From assembly GCA_030581615.1 (NCBI GenBank), contig JAKTTT010000024.1, positions 62,001 through 126,000 on the forward strand: a stretch of DNA of 64,000 bases, written 5' to 3'. This document shows, one piece after another, positions 1-9,368 of the stretch. The notes beneath the pieces are model-generated. The model saw nothing but the letters and a program-made list of their open reading frames with translations. It had not been told where the DNA came from and searched no databases. This stretch comes from Alloascoidea africana. Taxonomy: Eukaryota; Ascomycota; Alloascoideomycetes; Alloascoideales; Alloascoideaceae. Position 1 is the stretch's first letter. Each line of letters opens with the position of its first letter. The position numbers and the translations under genes are program-made.

Positions 1-155
1 GCAACGATTATGGTATCAAGTCCAATCACACATCGCTCAAAAAATCTAATTCTGTCGATGATAACTCTGTTGAACGTTTTTCAAACAAACCTCAAACCAA
101 TGGCGTTGAGGCAAGAGCAAAATCGATTTTGAAGACTTCTCCCCAACTTCCTTGA
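1..155 (+). CDS. 3' end of an unidentified protein-coding gene (partial)
   Basis: A frame open from the window edge (first full codon at base 3) ends at TGA 153-155. It gives about 50 C-terminal residues rich in Asn, Ser and Lys, ending SILKTSPQLP. There is no recognisable domain; the composition suits a disordered tail. The gene starts outside the window, so its function cannot be judged. It could in principle be chance, but an open frame right up to the edge, followed by AT-rich poly-T DNA like a yeast 3' region, favours a real gene end. Confidence 0.5.
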   Translation, partial: NDYGIKSNHTSLKKSNSVDDNSVERFSNKPQTNGVEARAKSILKTSPQLP

Positions 156-1215
156 ACTAGATTGAATTCTCTTCTTAATTTTATCCATTTAGCAACGTAT
201 CTAGTCACCATTCTCTGATGTTTATGAATTATCTCATTGTTTTTTTTTTTGTTTTACTTTCTCTTCACACGTCTTTTTTTTTTACACTTGATTTGTAACC
301 TTTTGTTTCAAATTGACCCATTTCGATGCATAATAGTTGCCAATTGCTGACTTAGTGTCTGTGCCAGTGAAGGCAAAAACAACAACAAAAAAAAATGAGA
401 TTACTGTATGTAGTGATAAAGTCGTCAACATGTCCTTTAATGCTGAAGGAGCAATCCTTAAGCAATTCGTGGTTGGAAATTGGAATTCGTACAAACTCGT
501 TTCTGCCACCTTACTTTTCCTTTTCCAAACTATTTCTGACCAAATATCACAAGATTTAATACGAAAGTTTGTGAGGTAAACATCAGTAATTTTCTTTCCT
601 TTTAATCTAAGTAGAAGACCTTAAAGAATTCATGCTTATCAGAAAACAGCCACACAACCCCATCTACCTGTGACTTCGCCCACGTTGTTCCCATCTGAAA
701 AAATCGCTCCTTTCCTGTCATTAAGGGGTTGATTCTTAAAACACTAAGCGAAGCCTAATCCTTGAGATGAGCTAGTCCAGTGCAGGTGTTTTTAGCTTGG
801 AAACTTTCTTCAGATCTTAGCGCTTAAATCTCCTTTCTTTTTTTTGTGTTAGATGCTTACTTATTTGTTATACTGGTGAGAGGAAATCATTACTACTTGT
901 TCAGTGCTTTCTGCTCACCCAGAAGCCATTAACCTTGTTCCTTAGCCAAACGACCTAGGGTAAAGCGTTGGTGAGAATTCAATCCTTTTCTTGTATTCAA
1001 GAGAAATCGTAGTAGCACTTTGCCACCACATCAAAATAAAAAAGTAAATGACATTTAATTAAAAGGAATGTGCTAAGATATTAAACGACCATGAAGAAAC
1101 CAATTTGCTAGTAATGGTATAAAGCCAAAGAGATAAAGTCCTCCATTTTTTAAGCAACAATAAAAAACAAAACACAGAACAACTCAAAAAAGAATCAAAC
1201 ACTATTATGTCCCTA
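156..1215. other. intergenic, no gene seen
   Basis: About 1.06 kb between the partial gene (ending rightward) and SEC2 (ending leftward), so two 3' ends converge here. It holds poly-T/poly-A runs near 240-290. Overlapping short frames on both strands near 280-580 show no protein-like composition. I see no tRNA or repeat. Confidence 0.6.
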
Positions 1216-2979
1216 TTATTGGTATTTTGCAATTAAATTTGATACGTTAACTGGTTCTTCGTCATCATCAGCAGGCGCAAATGTGATGGTGATGTTTTCC
1301 GACTTTCGGGATCCTGATTCGTTATCATCATCGTCATCATCATCATCATAGTTATTTGACAGTGGCATATAATCGCACTGTTGGTCTATACTATCTTCAT
1401 CTGAATCCACTTCTGACACATCATCATCGTTTGATCCCTTTATCTTCCGCATCTCGTTTTTCCTATTCTTCTCTGAAGAATTTGATTCTCGGTTCAATCT
1501 ACCCGCCTCCTCAACTTGTTGCTGTTGCTGTTGCTGTTGTTGTTGAAGAGCACTACTACTCGTAAGACCAACTCTGGCCCAAAACATATTCTGACGAAGT
1601 CTTGAGCATTCTACCCATGCTCTTTCCTGCTCTTCTTTTGTATAACATTTGTAAACACCATCTCTAATAAGTCTCAGGAAGGCAAAAAAATCACAAACAC
1701 TGCGAAATCGTCGTAGACATCCGTCACACAGTGGATACGTGGTGCTTGAAACAGATGATGTAGAAGAAGCACTGGCCGGTGCTGAAGAAGGAGAGTTTGA
1801 AGAAGAAGGTGATGATGTAACAGTAGAATCCAGATTTGTTTTTTTAGGAGTGCTGCTATAAAACCTCAGAATGTGCTGTCTCTTGTGTTCTAAAGTATCG
1901 TTCCGTGACTCCCCACATAAACTACATGGAGACATTGAAAAGTTATTGGTGCCCCCATTTGTGGCGGATGACGAGGTATCGTTTACATTAGTAGTACTAT
2001 GAGTGCCCGTTAGTGGTTCAATCACAACTCTACCGTTGATTAATCCCGATACAAGAGACCTTTTTGTGAGCCAGGAAAATCCAGGAGCAAGCTCAAGATG
2101 CAATGTGGGATCTACATCATCGGTAATACTTCTTTTCACAAATTTGGTTTCTTTCAAGCTTAAAACCCCAGAATTGTCTGAACTCTGTGTATGCCATTGT
2201 CGATTATGTTTCTGTTTGTGTTGCGATTTTAACGATTTTTCAATCTTTTTATTTGCAACCTGTGCAATAGCCACAAAATCCGTGAATCCAGAAGTATCAT
2301 ATCTTAGAAGAGGAGATTCCGCGAGTATTGAATCGAGAGTACTGAGAGAGTTCATGGAATCCGTATTCGTGTGGATTCTTTTGAAAGTTGCAGATGTCCT
2401 CCTTGATGATGGAGTTTGCTGAACCGACTCGGACGAGGATTGTGCTGGAGGAGAGTTATTCTCCAATTCTGCTATCCTTTCCTGTTCATAAAAGTTGTTT
2501 TTCAGCTCTTTCAACTGTTGTTGTAAATTCTCCAAGATTAAATCTTTCTCCTTTATAACCTCTTCGTAATGAGCATTTAACTTCTTTTCCTTGGCGACCA
2601 TATCCATGGCCTGTTCAAAAAGCTTTTCGCTCAGTAGTTCTGTTTCTGAGCTCAATTTTTTCAGCTGTTCTTCACATTTGGCCCTTTTACTCTGTTCTTC
2701 TTTCAGTTTTGCTGTACACGAACCTAGCTTTGTATCGTGCTCTTTCAGCGTCACAAGCTCACCGGAGTCCACTTTGCGATGAAATTCATGCTCGACTGCT
2801 TCAACTGCCTCTATTCGGTGTTGTAATTTGGTGTTTTCCTTCTTGGCCTGTAATAGGTCTTCCTCTAACTGTGCCTGTTTCTCTATTGCTTTTACCAGCT
2901 TTGTTGAAATTGCTTCCACAGAAGTACTATCAGAATCGGAGAGCTTTTCCGATCCGGTAAACACTGTACTTGCTACCAT
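1216..2979 (-). CDS. SEC2: Sec2-like Rab guanine-nucleotide exchange factor
   Basis: A 587-residue protein. Sec2 activates the Rab GTPase Sec4 on secretory vesicles and links Ypt31/32 to the exocyst. The N-terminal third (about residues 20-170) is a continuous coiled coil containing the family signature LFEQAMDMVAKEKK, which is the Sec4-binding exchange core. A Ser-rich linker follows. Then comes a Cys-containing Rabin8/Sec2 region (CSLCGESR, then YPLCDGCLRRFRSVCDFF, then a Trp-rich helix). The tail has poly-Gln and acidic Asp runs. It is somewhat shorter than S. cerevisiae Sec2 (759 residues). The ATG at 2977-2979 is the first in frame and directly precedes the coiled coil. It is divergent from the thioredoxin gene. 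The family call is firm; the partners are inferred from orthology. Confidence 0.9.
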   Translation of the reverse strand: MVASTVFTGSEKLSDSDSTSVEAISTKLVKAIEKQAQLEEDLLQAKKENTKLQHRIEAVEAVEHEFHRKVDSGELVTLKEHDTKLGSCTAKLKEEQSKRAKCEEQLKKLSSETELLSEKLFEQAMDMVAKEKKLNAHYEEVIKEKDLILENLQQQLKELKNNFYEQERIAELENNSPPAQSSSESVQQTPSSRRTSATFKRIHTNTDSMNSLSTLDSILAESPLLRYDTSGFTDFVAIAQVANKKIEKSLKSQHKQKHNRQWHTQSSDNSGVLSLKETKFVKRSITDDVDPTLHLELAPGFSWLTKRSLVSGLINGRVVIEPLTGTHSTTNVNDTSSSATNGGTNNFSMSPCSLCGESRNDTLEHKRQHILRFYSSTPKKTNLDSTVTSSPSSSNSPSSAPASASSTSSVSSTTYPLCDGCLRRFRSVCDFFAFLRLIRDGVYKCYTKEEQERAWVECSRLRQNMFWARVGLTSSSALQQQQQQQQQQVEEAGRLNRESNSSEKNRKNEMRKIKGSNDDDVSEVDSDEDSIDQQCDYMPLSNNYDDDDDDDDNESGSRKSENITITFAPADDDEEPVNVSNLIAKYQ

Positions 2980-3399
2980 TACTTGTGAAAACTTGAGATC
3001 TGTGTGGACACAGTAAAAAGATCATCAACTCTTATCAAGATCTCAAATCACCTTTTTCGAAAAATGTTCGTCTGCTATCTCTTCTCTCTTACAAACCCTA
3101 CACGCTCTTCACAAGTAATAAATAAAAAAAAATGCCGAGGCCAAGTAATTAACAACAAGTCGCTCTCTTCCCTCTGTCCTCTGCAGTGATGGTTTTGGCG
3201 GTGCCTTTCTTCGCCCGCCCTGCACTTTTCTTGTGATCTCCTATTTCTCCCTTTAAAGTTCAGAATGTTTAGCGTTCGCCCATTACCCGGTCCCAGGGAT
3301 TTCGCGACTAGACCGGATCTTCCATCTTAAAACACTGCTTTGTCAGATCACTCCTTCCCCTTCTTCATCACTACTACCCAAACAACTTTTTCGTTCAAC
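2980..3399. promoter_or_regulatory. shared divergent promoter of SEC2 and thioredoxin
   Basis: A 420-bp spacer between two start codons reading outward. It has no strong TATA box. Pyrimidine-rich DNA precedes the thioredoxin ATG. A non-ATG extension of the thioredoxin frame to 3340 is open but adds no recognisable targeting signal, so I treat it as 5' UTR. Confidence 0.5.
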
Positions 3400-3714
3400 A
3401 TGGTTACCGAAGTCAAATCCTCAGCTGAATTTAAGTCCTCCATTGAGACTGGACTTGTCGTGGTTGATTTTTTTGCAACCTGGTGTGGTCCCTGCAAGAT
3501 GATTGCGCCAGTTCTCTCCAAGCTGGACTCACAGTTTGAAAACGTCAAGTTCATCAAGGTTGATGTTGACGAGCTCGCAGAGGTTGCCACCGAGTTGGAA
3601 ATCTCCTCAATGCCCACTTTGCTTTTCTACAAGGACGGAGCTGTCGTTGGCAAGGTCATTGGAGCCAACCCAGCTGCCATTAAGAACGCTGTCGAGAAGT
3701 TGGTTGCTGCTTAA
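3400..3714 (+). CDS. TRX1: cytosolic thioredoxin
   Basis: A 104-residue protein, the normal length for a fungal cytosolic thioredoxin. It reduces disulfides in peroxiredoxins, ribonucleotide reductase and methionine sulfoxide reductase, and is recharged by thioredoxin reductase. The redox box WCGPC lies at residues 28-32 and the cis-proline motif SMPT near 75. The alternating beta/alpha pattern (VVVDFFATW, VKFIKVDVDE, TLLFYKDG) is complete. I chose ATG 3400 because it gives the standard N terminus; the upstream frame lacks an ATG. Whether it matches TRX1 or TRX2 cannot be decided, and an unseen mitochondrial isoform is not suggested. Confidence 0.95.
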   Translation: MVTEVKSSAEFKSSIETGLVVVDFFATWCGPCKMIAPVLSKLDSQFENVKFIKVDVDELAEVATELEISSMPTLLFYKDGAVVGKVIGANPAAIKNAVEKLVAA

Positions 3715-3823
3715 ACACATTAGCTTATAGCCTCCAATTGACCATTTAAAAGGTCTCAAGTTTTTATTACACTATATTTCAATTTATTATTACCATTGAT
3801 TTGATGAGACAAGTGTGTTTTTA

Positions 3824-4039
3824 CTACTTTCTCCTTCTATGAATCCTATGTACTTGGCTTATTGTTTTCATAGCAACTATGATCATAGACTGACGAAATT
3901 GAATATTCTGCTCCATATATCCCTTATAGTTTCGAAGTAAACCTGTTGATCTGGCCTTGTCTTGTAAGAGCGAAAACGGCCAGACACATGTTCCATTAGT
4001 AATTGTAACATTCATACCAGTGCGTAAACCACAGCACAT
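3824..4039 (-). CDS. possible small protein, 71 residues, unidentified
   Basis: An ATG-started frame sits between the converging thioredoxin gene and the YDJ1 promoter. The product is basic, with ITNGTCVWPFSLLQDKARS in the middle, an NYKGYMEQNIQFRQSM helix-like stretch and a C-terminal HRIHRRRK. It has no clear membrane segment. The composition looks protein-like and the spacing (110 bp to the thioredoxin stop, 209 bp to YDJ1) suits a compact gene, but I recognise no family. It could be a small mitochondrial protein, one exon of a spliced gene, or chance. Confidence 0.35.
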   Translation of the reverse strand: MCCGLRTGMNVTITNGTCVWPFSLLQDKARSTGLLRNYKGYMEQNIQFRQSMIIVAMKTISQVHRIHRRRK

Positions 4040-4247
4040 TTTCCTCAAAAGAGGCAAGAAGTTCGATGGAGTTCCATCATGTTCTGGATAAGGAAGGCAG
4101 ATATAAGGTGCAGTCCCTTACTGCAACCTTCTTCTCACTTTTTCAGTCCTTTTTCCAAATTTTTCCAAATTCTTTTGACTGTTGTAAAGAATATCGATTC
4201 TTTGCTGTTGTTGCGGCTAGTGCTATTATCTCTGGTTTTGCACTGTG

Positions 4248-5483
4248 ATGGTTCAGGATACCAAACTATATGACGTACTAGGCGTGCCTCCTAATGCTAC
4301 TGAGGCACAGATTAGAAAAGCATACAGGGTAGGTGCTCTCAAGTATCATCCTGACAAAAACGAGGGAAACCAAGAGGCCGCTGAAAAGTTTAAGGAAATA
4401 TCCAAAGCTTATGAAGTTTTATCGGATGCGGATAAACGAGATGTTTATGATCAGTACGGTGAAGCAGGCCTTAATGGTGCAGCTGGTGGAATGGGAGGAG
4501 GCATGGGCGCCGAAGACCTGTTCAGCCAGCTTTTTGGCGGAGGAGGCATGGCAGACATGTTTGGAGGCGGTGGTCGTCGCTCTGCCCGTCCTTCTGGACC
4601 CCAGCGAGGGCCAAATGTAAGTCATAACCTCAAGTGCACCTTGGAGGACCTTTACAAGGGCCGAACTGCAAAGTTGGCTTTGAACAAGACGGTTTTATGC
4701 AAGTACTGTAATGGTCTCGGAGGCAAGAAAGGTTCTGTCAGAACATGTACAACATGTCATGGAACTGGCTATAGAGTAATCACAAAGCAGATGGGTCCTG
4801 TTATCCAACGGTATCAAACGGTTTGTCCTACGTGTGGTGGTGAAGGAACCACGATCCCACATGAAGATATTTGTAGGTACTGTTCAGGAAAAGGCACCAA
4901 TCAACAGCGCAAGATTCTGGAAGTGCATGTTGATAAGGGAATGGAGAATGGTCAAGTCATCAAGTTTTCTGGTGAGGGAGATCAAGGTAAGAATATCATA
5001 CCTGGAGACGTTAATGTTATAATCGCTGAAGTGCCCCATGAGAGGTTTGTGAGGAAAGGCGATGATCTATACTACAAGGCTACAATTGATCTACTTACTG
5101 CACTTACAGGCGGATCTTTTGCTATCCAGCATCTCGATGATACCTATCTGAACGTGGATATAATTCCTGGTGAGGTTGTTTCTCCTGGTTTAACAAAAGT
5201 GATTGAGGGTCAGGGTATGCCTTCATATAGACTGCATGTCAAAGGTAACCTGTATGTAACCTTTGAGGTCGAATTTCCAAGTCCAAACTTTGCTTCGGAG
5301 GAACAGTTACAAATGTTGGAGAACTGTCTACCTCCACGAAACTTGCCAAATATCCCACCTGATGCCATGGTTGAGGATGTTGTTTTGACTGAAGTGGATC
5401 ACTCTAGGCATTCGGCTAACAGAATGGATGAGGATTATGATGAGGAGCAACAGCAGCCTGGCGTCCAGTGCGCTTCTCAGTAA
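4248..5483 (+). CDS. YDJ1: type I Hsp40 (DnaJ) co-chaperone, farnesylated Ydj1 orthologue
   Basis: A 411-residue class I J-protein that stimulates cytosolic Hsp70 and delivers substrates. In order: J domain (1-70, HPD at 34-36), a Gly/Phe/Met-rich linker, a zinc domain with four CxxCxGxG-type motifs ([33 protein letters not shown]), and the two C-terminal substrate-binding/dimerisation folds. The last four residues, CASQ, form a CaaX box identical to that of S. cerevisiae Ydj1, so farnesylation and ER association are expected. A GTG directly before the ATG is open but not needed. The transcript leader from 4040 to 4247 is pyrimidine-rich. There is no intron. Confidence 0.97.
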   Translation: MVQDTKLYDVLGVPPNATEAQIRKAYRVGALKYHPDKNEGNQEAAEKFKEISKAYEVLSDADKRDVYDQYGEAGLNGAAGGMGGGMGAEDLFSQLFGGGGMADMFGGGGRRSARPSGPQRGPNVSHNLKCTLEDLYKGRTAKLALNKTVLCKYCNGLGGKKGSVRTCTTCHGTGYRVITKQMGPVIQRYQTVCPTCGGEGTTIPHEDICRYCSGKGTNQQRKILEVHVDKGMENGQVIKFSGEGDQGKNIIPGDVNVIIAEVPHERFVRKGDDLYYKATIDLLTALTGGSFAIQHLDDTYLNVDIIPGEVVSPGLTKVIEGQGMPSYRLHVKGNLYVTFEVEFPSPNFASEEQLQMLENCLPPRNLPNIPPDAMVEDVVLTEVDHSRHSANRMDEDYDEEQQQPGVQCASQ

Positions 5484-5897
5484 GAAAATGTACACTATTG
5501 TATGTCAGGCATTTTGGTGTACACATTTGTATTTAAGGAATGGTTTTTTGAGTATTACTTGTTTTAAATGGAGAAAAGGATATAATCATCATCATTTACC
5601 TTAAGGGTTTCTTATGTTAAATTCTTCAGTTTTGGTTTACTCCCTGGTGTTTGTGTATCCTCTCCAGGATCCGTTTCCATGTAAACCAGCGCTTCTAAGC
5701 AGCAGTTTGCACCATGAAACTAAAATGCTCATTATAAAAACTTCTTCACTAAGGTTTATTGTAATAATTAAGCTTAAGAAACGGTATTATCTAGGCAAAT
5801 GGGTAAGAGAACGGTGAAGCACCTGTAAACATCAGGAGACCGAGACGAATCTCTTCTCTAAATGATGACACACGGTTTAAGGTTTAAAGGGTGAGGC
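5484..5897. other. intergenic downstream of YDJ1
   Basis: About 410 bp of AT-rich DNA between the YDJ1 stop and the first LTR-like sequence. Short open frames show no protein-like pattern. The YDJ1 3' UTR lies here. Confidence 0.55.
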
Positions 5898-6068
5898 TGT
5901 GGAGATTCGGACTCTCATGCTCTGTTTTGCTTCTGCGGACCTTTCCCGATTCGGTACTAGTCAGATCCCGTGCCCATTGAATGGAACATGAGGCAGGGTA
6001 ACCGAAGTGATGAGCATAAATAGGGCTTGCAATAGCCTCTTGTTCTCGTTCACCAACAGATTCCAACA
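5898..6068 (+). mobile_element. LTR-like fossil, copy A
   Basis: A sequence of about 170 bp related to two copies at 8107-8242 and 8326-8476. Shared blocks in the same order are GATCCCGTG, AGGGTAAC, a GC-TAAATAG block, and an AACAGA-TCCAACA 3' end followed by CAATCTAATT. The likely ends are TGTGGA and TCCAACA, like the TGTTGGA/TCCAACA ends typical of Ty1/copia LTRs. The 5' edge is uncertain. It is well diverged from the other copies, so it is old. Confidence 0.55.
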
Positions 6069-6950
6069 TCGTCAATCTAATTGGTTTTGAGCACTGGAGC
6101 ACTTTAAGTCCGCGCCCAGGATTGCCAATGGTTGATTTTTTTTTCAAAAGTTTTTAAAGTTTCTGTTCTTTATCCTTTTGAAAATGGGTACTATTGCTTA
6201 CTCATGTGGAGCCGAGATCTTGGAAGAGACTCGTCTCAGTCCTTTGGAAGAAACAATGCTGAGTGACGTTCTTAGGAAGGGATCGTCACATTCAGGGGAA
6301 GTTTCGTGTGTGGTGTGATCAGCGGCGTAACGCCTGACCTCCACCTCCAAGGACATGGCTCTGACCAGTCGACCTAAAGGGAAGACTGTAGCCAAGAAAA
6401 CTATGACAACTCGCCAAACCTCTGTCAAAAAGTAGACAAGTTCTAAGGGTTGTCAGGCCAAGAAGCACTCCGCTGATGCAGGCGTATAAAAAGAGTGGCG
6501 GCCAAAAACCACCTCTGTCCCGTTGTCGAACAAGGCATAGGGTAAATACCCGATGCTGGACGACAATGATAGAGATGACCTGGATCACTCAGAGCTCGAA
6601 TCTGATTATAGAATTCGAATAGGCTCTGATGATGATTTATGGAGGTACCCTAATTCTTGGATGCGTGTCAACTGTGGCGACGTACTGTTCGGAGACGACG
6701 TTGAACCATCTCTTGACATGCTCTGGAGTAGAGACCGTCCAAGCGAGGGTCATCTATCCCACCGGGAAAAGTTGAGTAAGGCGTACAGCGGCCATCTCAG
6801 GTAGCGAACCATTGGTACATGTACCTCTGGAGTTTCCGTCAAAGCGGGACATTCAAGAAGTTTACGATGCCTAAAAATTAGGCACTAGACTGACGCTACA
6901 TAGGAAAAGAGGAAGATTGACGGTCCTTGTTCTGGATTCTGTTCAATTTT

Positions 6951-7050
6951 TTTCCATCTTGCTAATATATAGGCAAGTTGTGGTTTTTTTAATATACATT
7001 TGTGCTTTTTTCTCTTTCCATCTTGCCAAAAACAGGCAAGTTGTGGTTTT
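6951..7050. repeat. two short direct repeats with hairpin cores
   Basis: Blocks at 6951-6990 and 7013-7050 share TTTCCATCTTGC and GGCAAGTTGTGGTTTT. Each has a stem CTTGC(C)/GGCAAG around a short A/T loop. They lie about 62 bp apart inside the decayed region. Confidence 0.6.
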
Positions 7051-7250
7051 GAGTTTACATTGCCGAATGTGATCTTGTAGAGGTCAGACTGCACAATAGA
7101 AAAGGAAAAACCTTGATTTCATAAAGAAATCTTGTGCTCAAGGTCCCTCTTTGCAAAACAAGATCTGCTTTTTCCATTTTTTTGTTTCCCTGTTAGAATT
7201 ACAGCAGGTTTTTTGGAAATTGGTAATAAAACGAAGAGTTAAAAGGGGCA

Positions 7251-7440
7251 GCCAGTTGTGTTAATAGTCCACAACAGCAGTATAAGTCTGTGGCGTGCAC
7301 CAAACTCTTAAGCAAAGTCAGTCCTTTCCTGTTTTTTTCTTTCCTGGTAAAGCGAGGGAAGTTTTTGTGGAAGCTGGCAAGGGTTTATGTCGTAAACCAG
7401 TTGTGTTAATAAACCACAACAGCAGTAAAGAACTGTGGCG
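7251..7440. repeat. 45-bp direct repeat, two copies
   Basis: Blocks at 7251-7295 and 7396-7440 share CCAGTTGTGTTAATA, CCACAACAGCAGTA and CTGTGGCG in the same order and spacing. Each holds a GTTGTG/CACAAC stem-loop. The copies start 145 bp apart and differ by a few substitutions, so the duplication is not recent. Confidence 0.7.
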
Positions 7441-8106
7441 ACAATGAATGAACTCTAGTATGCTGTTTGTTCCGTTTTTTTGCACCCAAGGTGTTTTTTG
7501 GTCAAACAGTACAGTCAATAAAAACGACGGTTAGTAAGACAAAATGAAAGCAATGAGAAAATTGTGACTGCTTACCAACGTCGACGATTGGCACTGTTTT
7601 TTGTTTTTTGACGAAAAGCCCTTTTTGTTGAGCTTGCAAAAGTTAATTACCGAAACGGTAATTGATTTCTTTAACCCTTGAAAACCGCTTGTATGCAAGT
7701 AAGCTGAGCCAAAAGAAAACTGCCAAAAATGGTAGTGCCAGCAAAGAAAATTTAGCAAAGGGGAAAACAAAGTCTAAGACTGGGAGTGTAAAGTTACTGA
7801 CTTGCACCAATAATTAAAATCTTAGCAAACAATGCAAGTCTTGAATTGGAATTGTTCGCGCATCGATCACTCATCCCGCCTAGGCGGGAATCCACCTCTT
7901 GGGAAACCCAAAGTTGGTGTGATCGAGGCTTTGCCCGAAGCACGTGGTAAACAGTCACGTGCAACCCCTGACAGGTGCGGCTGGTTAGTGGGAAGCGAGT
8001 GAAGCTGGGATTGGACATCCACAGTGCCCGAACCCGTGGACTGGTGAAGCGGCGGCATTCACAGAGTCGGGCTCGATTGATCACCTTGCTCCGGACTGTG
8101 GTGGTG

Positions 8107-8242
8107 TGTTGGATGGCAGTCCAGATCAGCTGATCCCGTGACCTCTGAGTAGCACGTTAGGGTAGGGTAACAGCGAAGGGCTGTTAAGCTTAAATAGCGC
8201 GTGTTATAATCTCTAATTCTAGCTCTCTAACAGAGTCCAACA
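8107..8242 (+). mobile_element. LTR-like fossil, copy B
   Basis: Begins TGTTGGA (8107-8113) and ends TCCAACA (8236-8242), perfect 7-bp inverted ends of Ty1/copia type. It is 136 bp long and followed by CAATCTAATT as in copy A, so it looks like a 5' LTR with a stub of internal DNA. It is a close relative of copy C in opposite orientation. Confidence 0.65.
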
Positions 8243-8325
8243 ATGCCAATCTAATTAGTTCCTGGCTTCGGATGTTATGATGCTCTCATTAATGGTTGCT
8301 TCCAATTATAGTAATTAGATTGCGA

Positions 8326-8476
8326 TGTTGTAATCTGTTAGAGAACTAGAACTAGAGACAATCTAACGCGCTACTTATGCTTAACAGCCCTCGCTGTTAC
8401 CCTACCCTAACGTGTGGCACTCAGAGGTCACGGGATCCACATATTTGGACTGCCATTTAGTATATTCCTCCATACA
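8326..8476 (-). mobile_element. LTR-like fossil, copy C, inverted to copy B
   Basis: On the minus strand it reads TGTATGGA to the ACAACA end (8326 is the inner edge). It matches copy B over nearly its whole length, including TGGCAGTCCA, GATCCCGTGACCTCTGAGT and CGTTAGGGTAGGGTAACAGC. Copies B and C face each other, 83 bp apart, forming an imperfect palindrome over 8107-8476. C is longer than B at its outer end. Confidence 0.65.
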
Positions 8477-8644
8477 CCCATTAGGGTTTCACCCTAACCT
8501 ATAATAGTACTCACATTTCCACATTAAGTAAAATATGTGCTGAAATTTACACGCGCCTGATTTTTGGTTAGACCTTTATCCTTCAACTTCATAATTCACA
8601 ATCCATCTTGATCACAGGGAATAATCACACAACACACATTAAAA

Positions 8645-9074
8645 ATGGCTGTAAGTAAAGAATACCAATTGTTTTGATGTTCCTCAAATAGCGAAAGTTT
8701 CACTAGATTTTCTTTTCGGTTTAATACCCCACAACAGTTTTTTCAGAACATTGTTTGGGCGATTTTTTTGAGACATTGAACATGATGAAATGCAAGTGTA
8801 ACAACAAAAACGAAGTTAACTAACCACAATTCACTGTCTATAGAAGGAGATTAAAGACATCAAGCAGTTCATTGAACTTGCCCGAAGAAAGGACGTCAAG
8901 AACGCTACCATCAAGACAAACTCCAAGGTTGCACCAAATGGAAAAGTCTCCAAGCAGACCAAGTTCAAGATCCGTGGTTCAAGATATTTGTACACCCTGG
9001 TTGTTCATGACGCTGACAAGGCCTCAAAGTTGATCCAGAGCTTGCCACCAAGCCTTGATGTTAACCGACTCTAA
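8645..9074 (+). CDS. RPL38: 60S ribosomal protein eL38, one intron
   Basis: Exons 8645-8650 and 8844-9074 give a 78-residue protein. The first exon codes only Met-Ala; the second begins [20 protein letters not shown] and ends [11 protein letters not shown], the eL38 ends. It is a small basic protein of the large subunit. The intron is 193 bp, starts GTAAGT, has a TTAACTAAC branch site and ends TATAG. It is the longest intron found in the window and follows the yeast pattern of a ribosomal-protein intron right after the start. The upstream DNA is partly LTR-derived (copy C ends at 8476), so the promoter is at most about 170 bp of non-repeat DNA. The assignment is firm. Confidence 0.95.
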
Positions 9075-9368
9075 ATATACTATCGATCAGTTGAAAATTA
9101 TGGTGCCTTATAAGTTGGGCTATTGAAGTCAGTTCGGCTCAGAGACGCTGACTAAAACATTTGATATTTGGGAATAAAAGTTATTTACAACAGTATGAAA
9201 TGAGAGATTGTATCCAGCTTTTTGTCACCAAAATATAGACTGCCGCTAGACCTTTTTAATACCATCATGTACTTCCACCAATTTTTTCACCCATAAATGT
9301 TTTATTGCAAGCATACGAAGCTAAGTATTCATGTTTCTATTTTCCTATTAAACGTCTTATGCTGTTCC

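Larger units (their letters stand above)
6069..8106 (+). mobile_element. decayed internal DNA of an LTR element (fossil)
   Basis: About 2 kb between LTR-like copies A and B. It begins with the conserved CAATCTAATT block and a stretch at 6083-6097 that resembles the half-tRNA-iMet primer-binding site of Ty1/copia elements. The rest is broken, with many interruptions and no recognisable pol domain. It contains short duplicated blocks (see 6951-7050 and 7251-7440) and a GC-richer block at 7860-8100. The assignment rests on the flanking repeats. It may also include unrelated inserted DNA. Confidence 0.4.

Noticed and set aside
282-579. Overlapping frames of 75 and 80 codons on opposite strands
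   Set aside because: Both lie in the same AT-rich spacer, with no protein-like composition or family.
6553-6804. An 83-codon acidic frame
   Set aside because: It lies inside the decayed LTR-element region, has no family, and is treated as part of the fossil rather than a gene.
6200-8100. Hairpin density as proof of a large structured RNA
   Set aside because: Rough expectation for six-base stems with short loops is about four per 2 kb; the observed number is only modestly above this and no conserved RNA motif was recognised.
8165-8180. Telomere-like TTAGGGTAGGG as a sign of a chromosome end or telomerase RNA template
   Set aside because: It is part of the LTR-like repeat and recurs inverted in copy C; a single unit and a half is not a telomere array.
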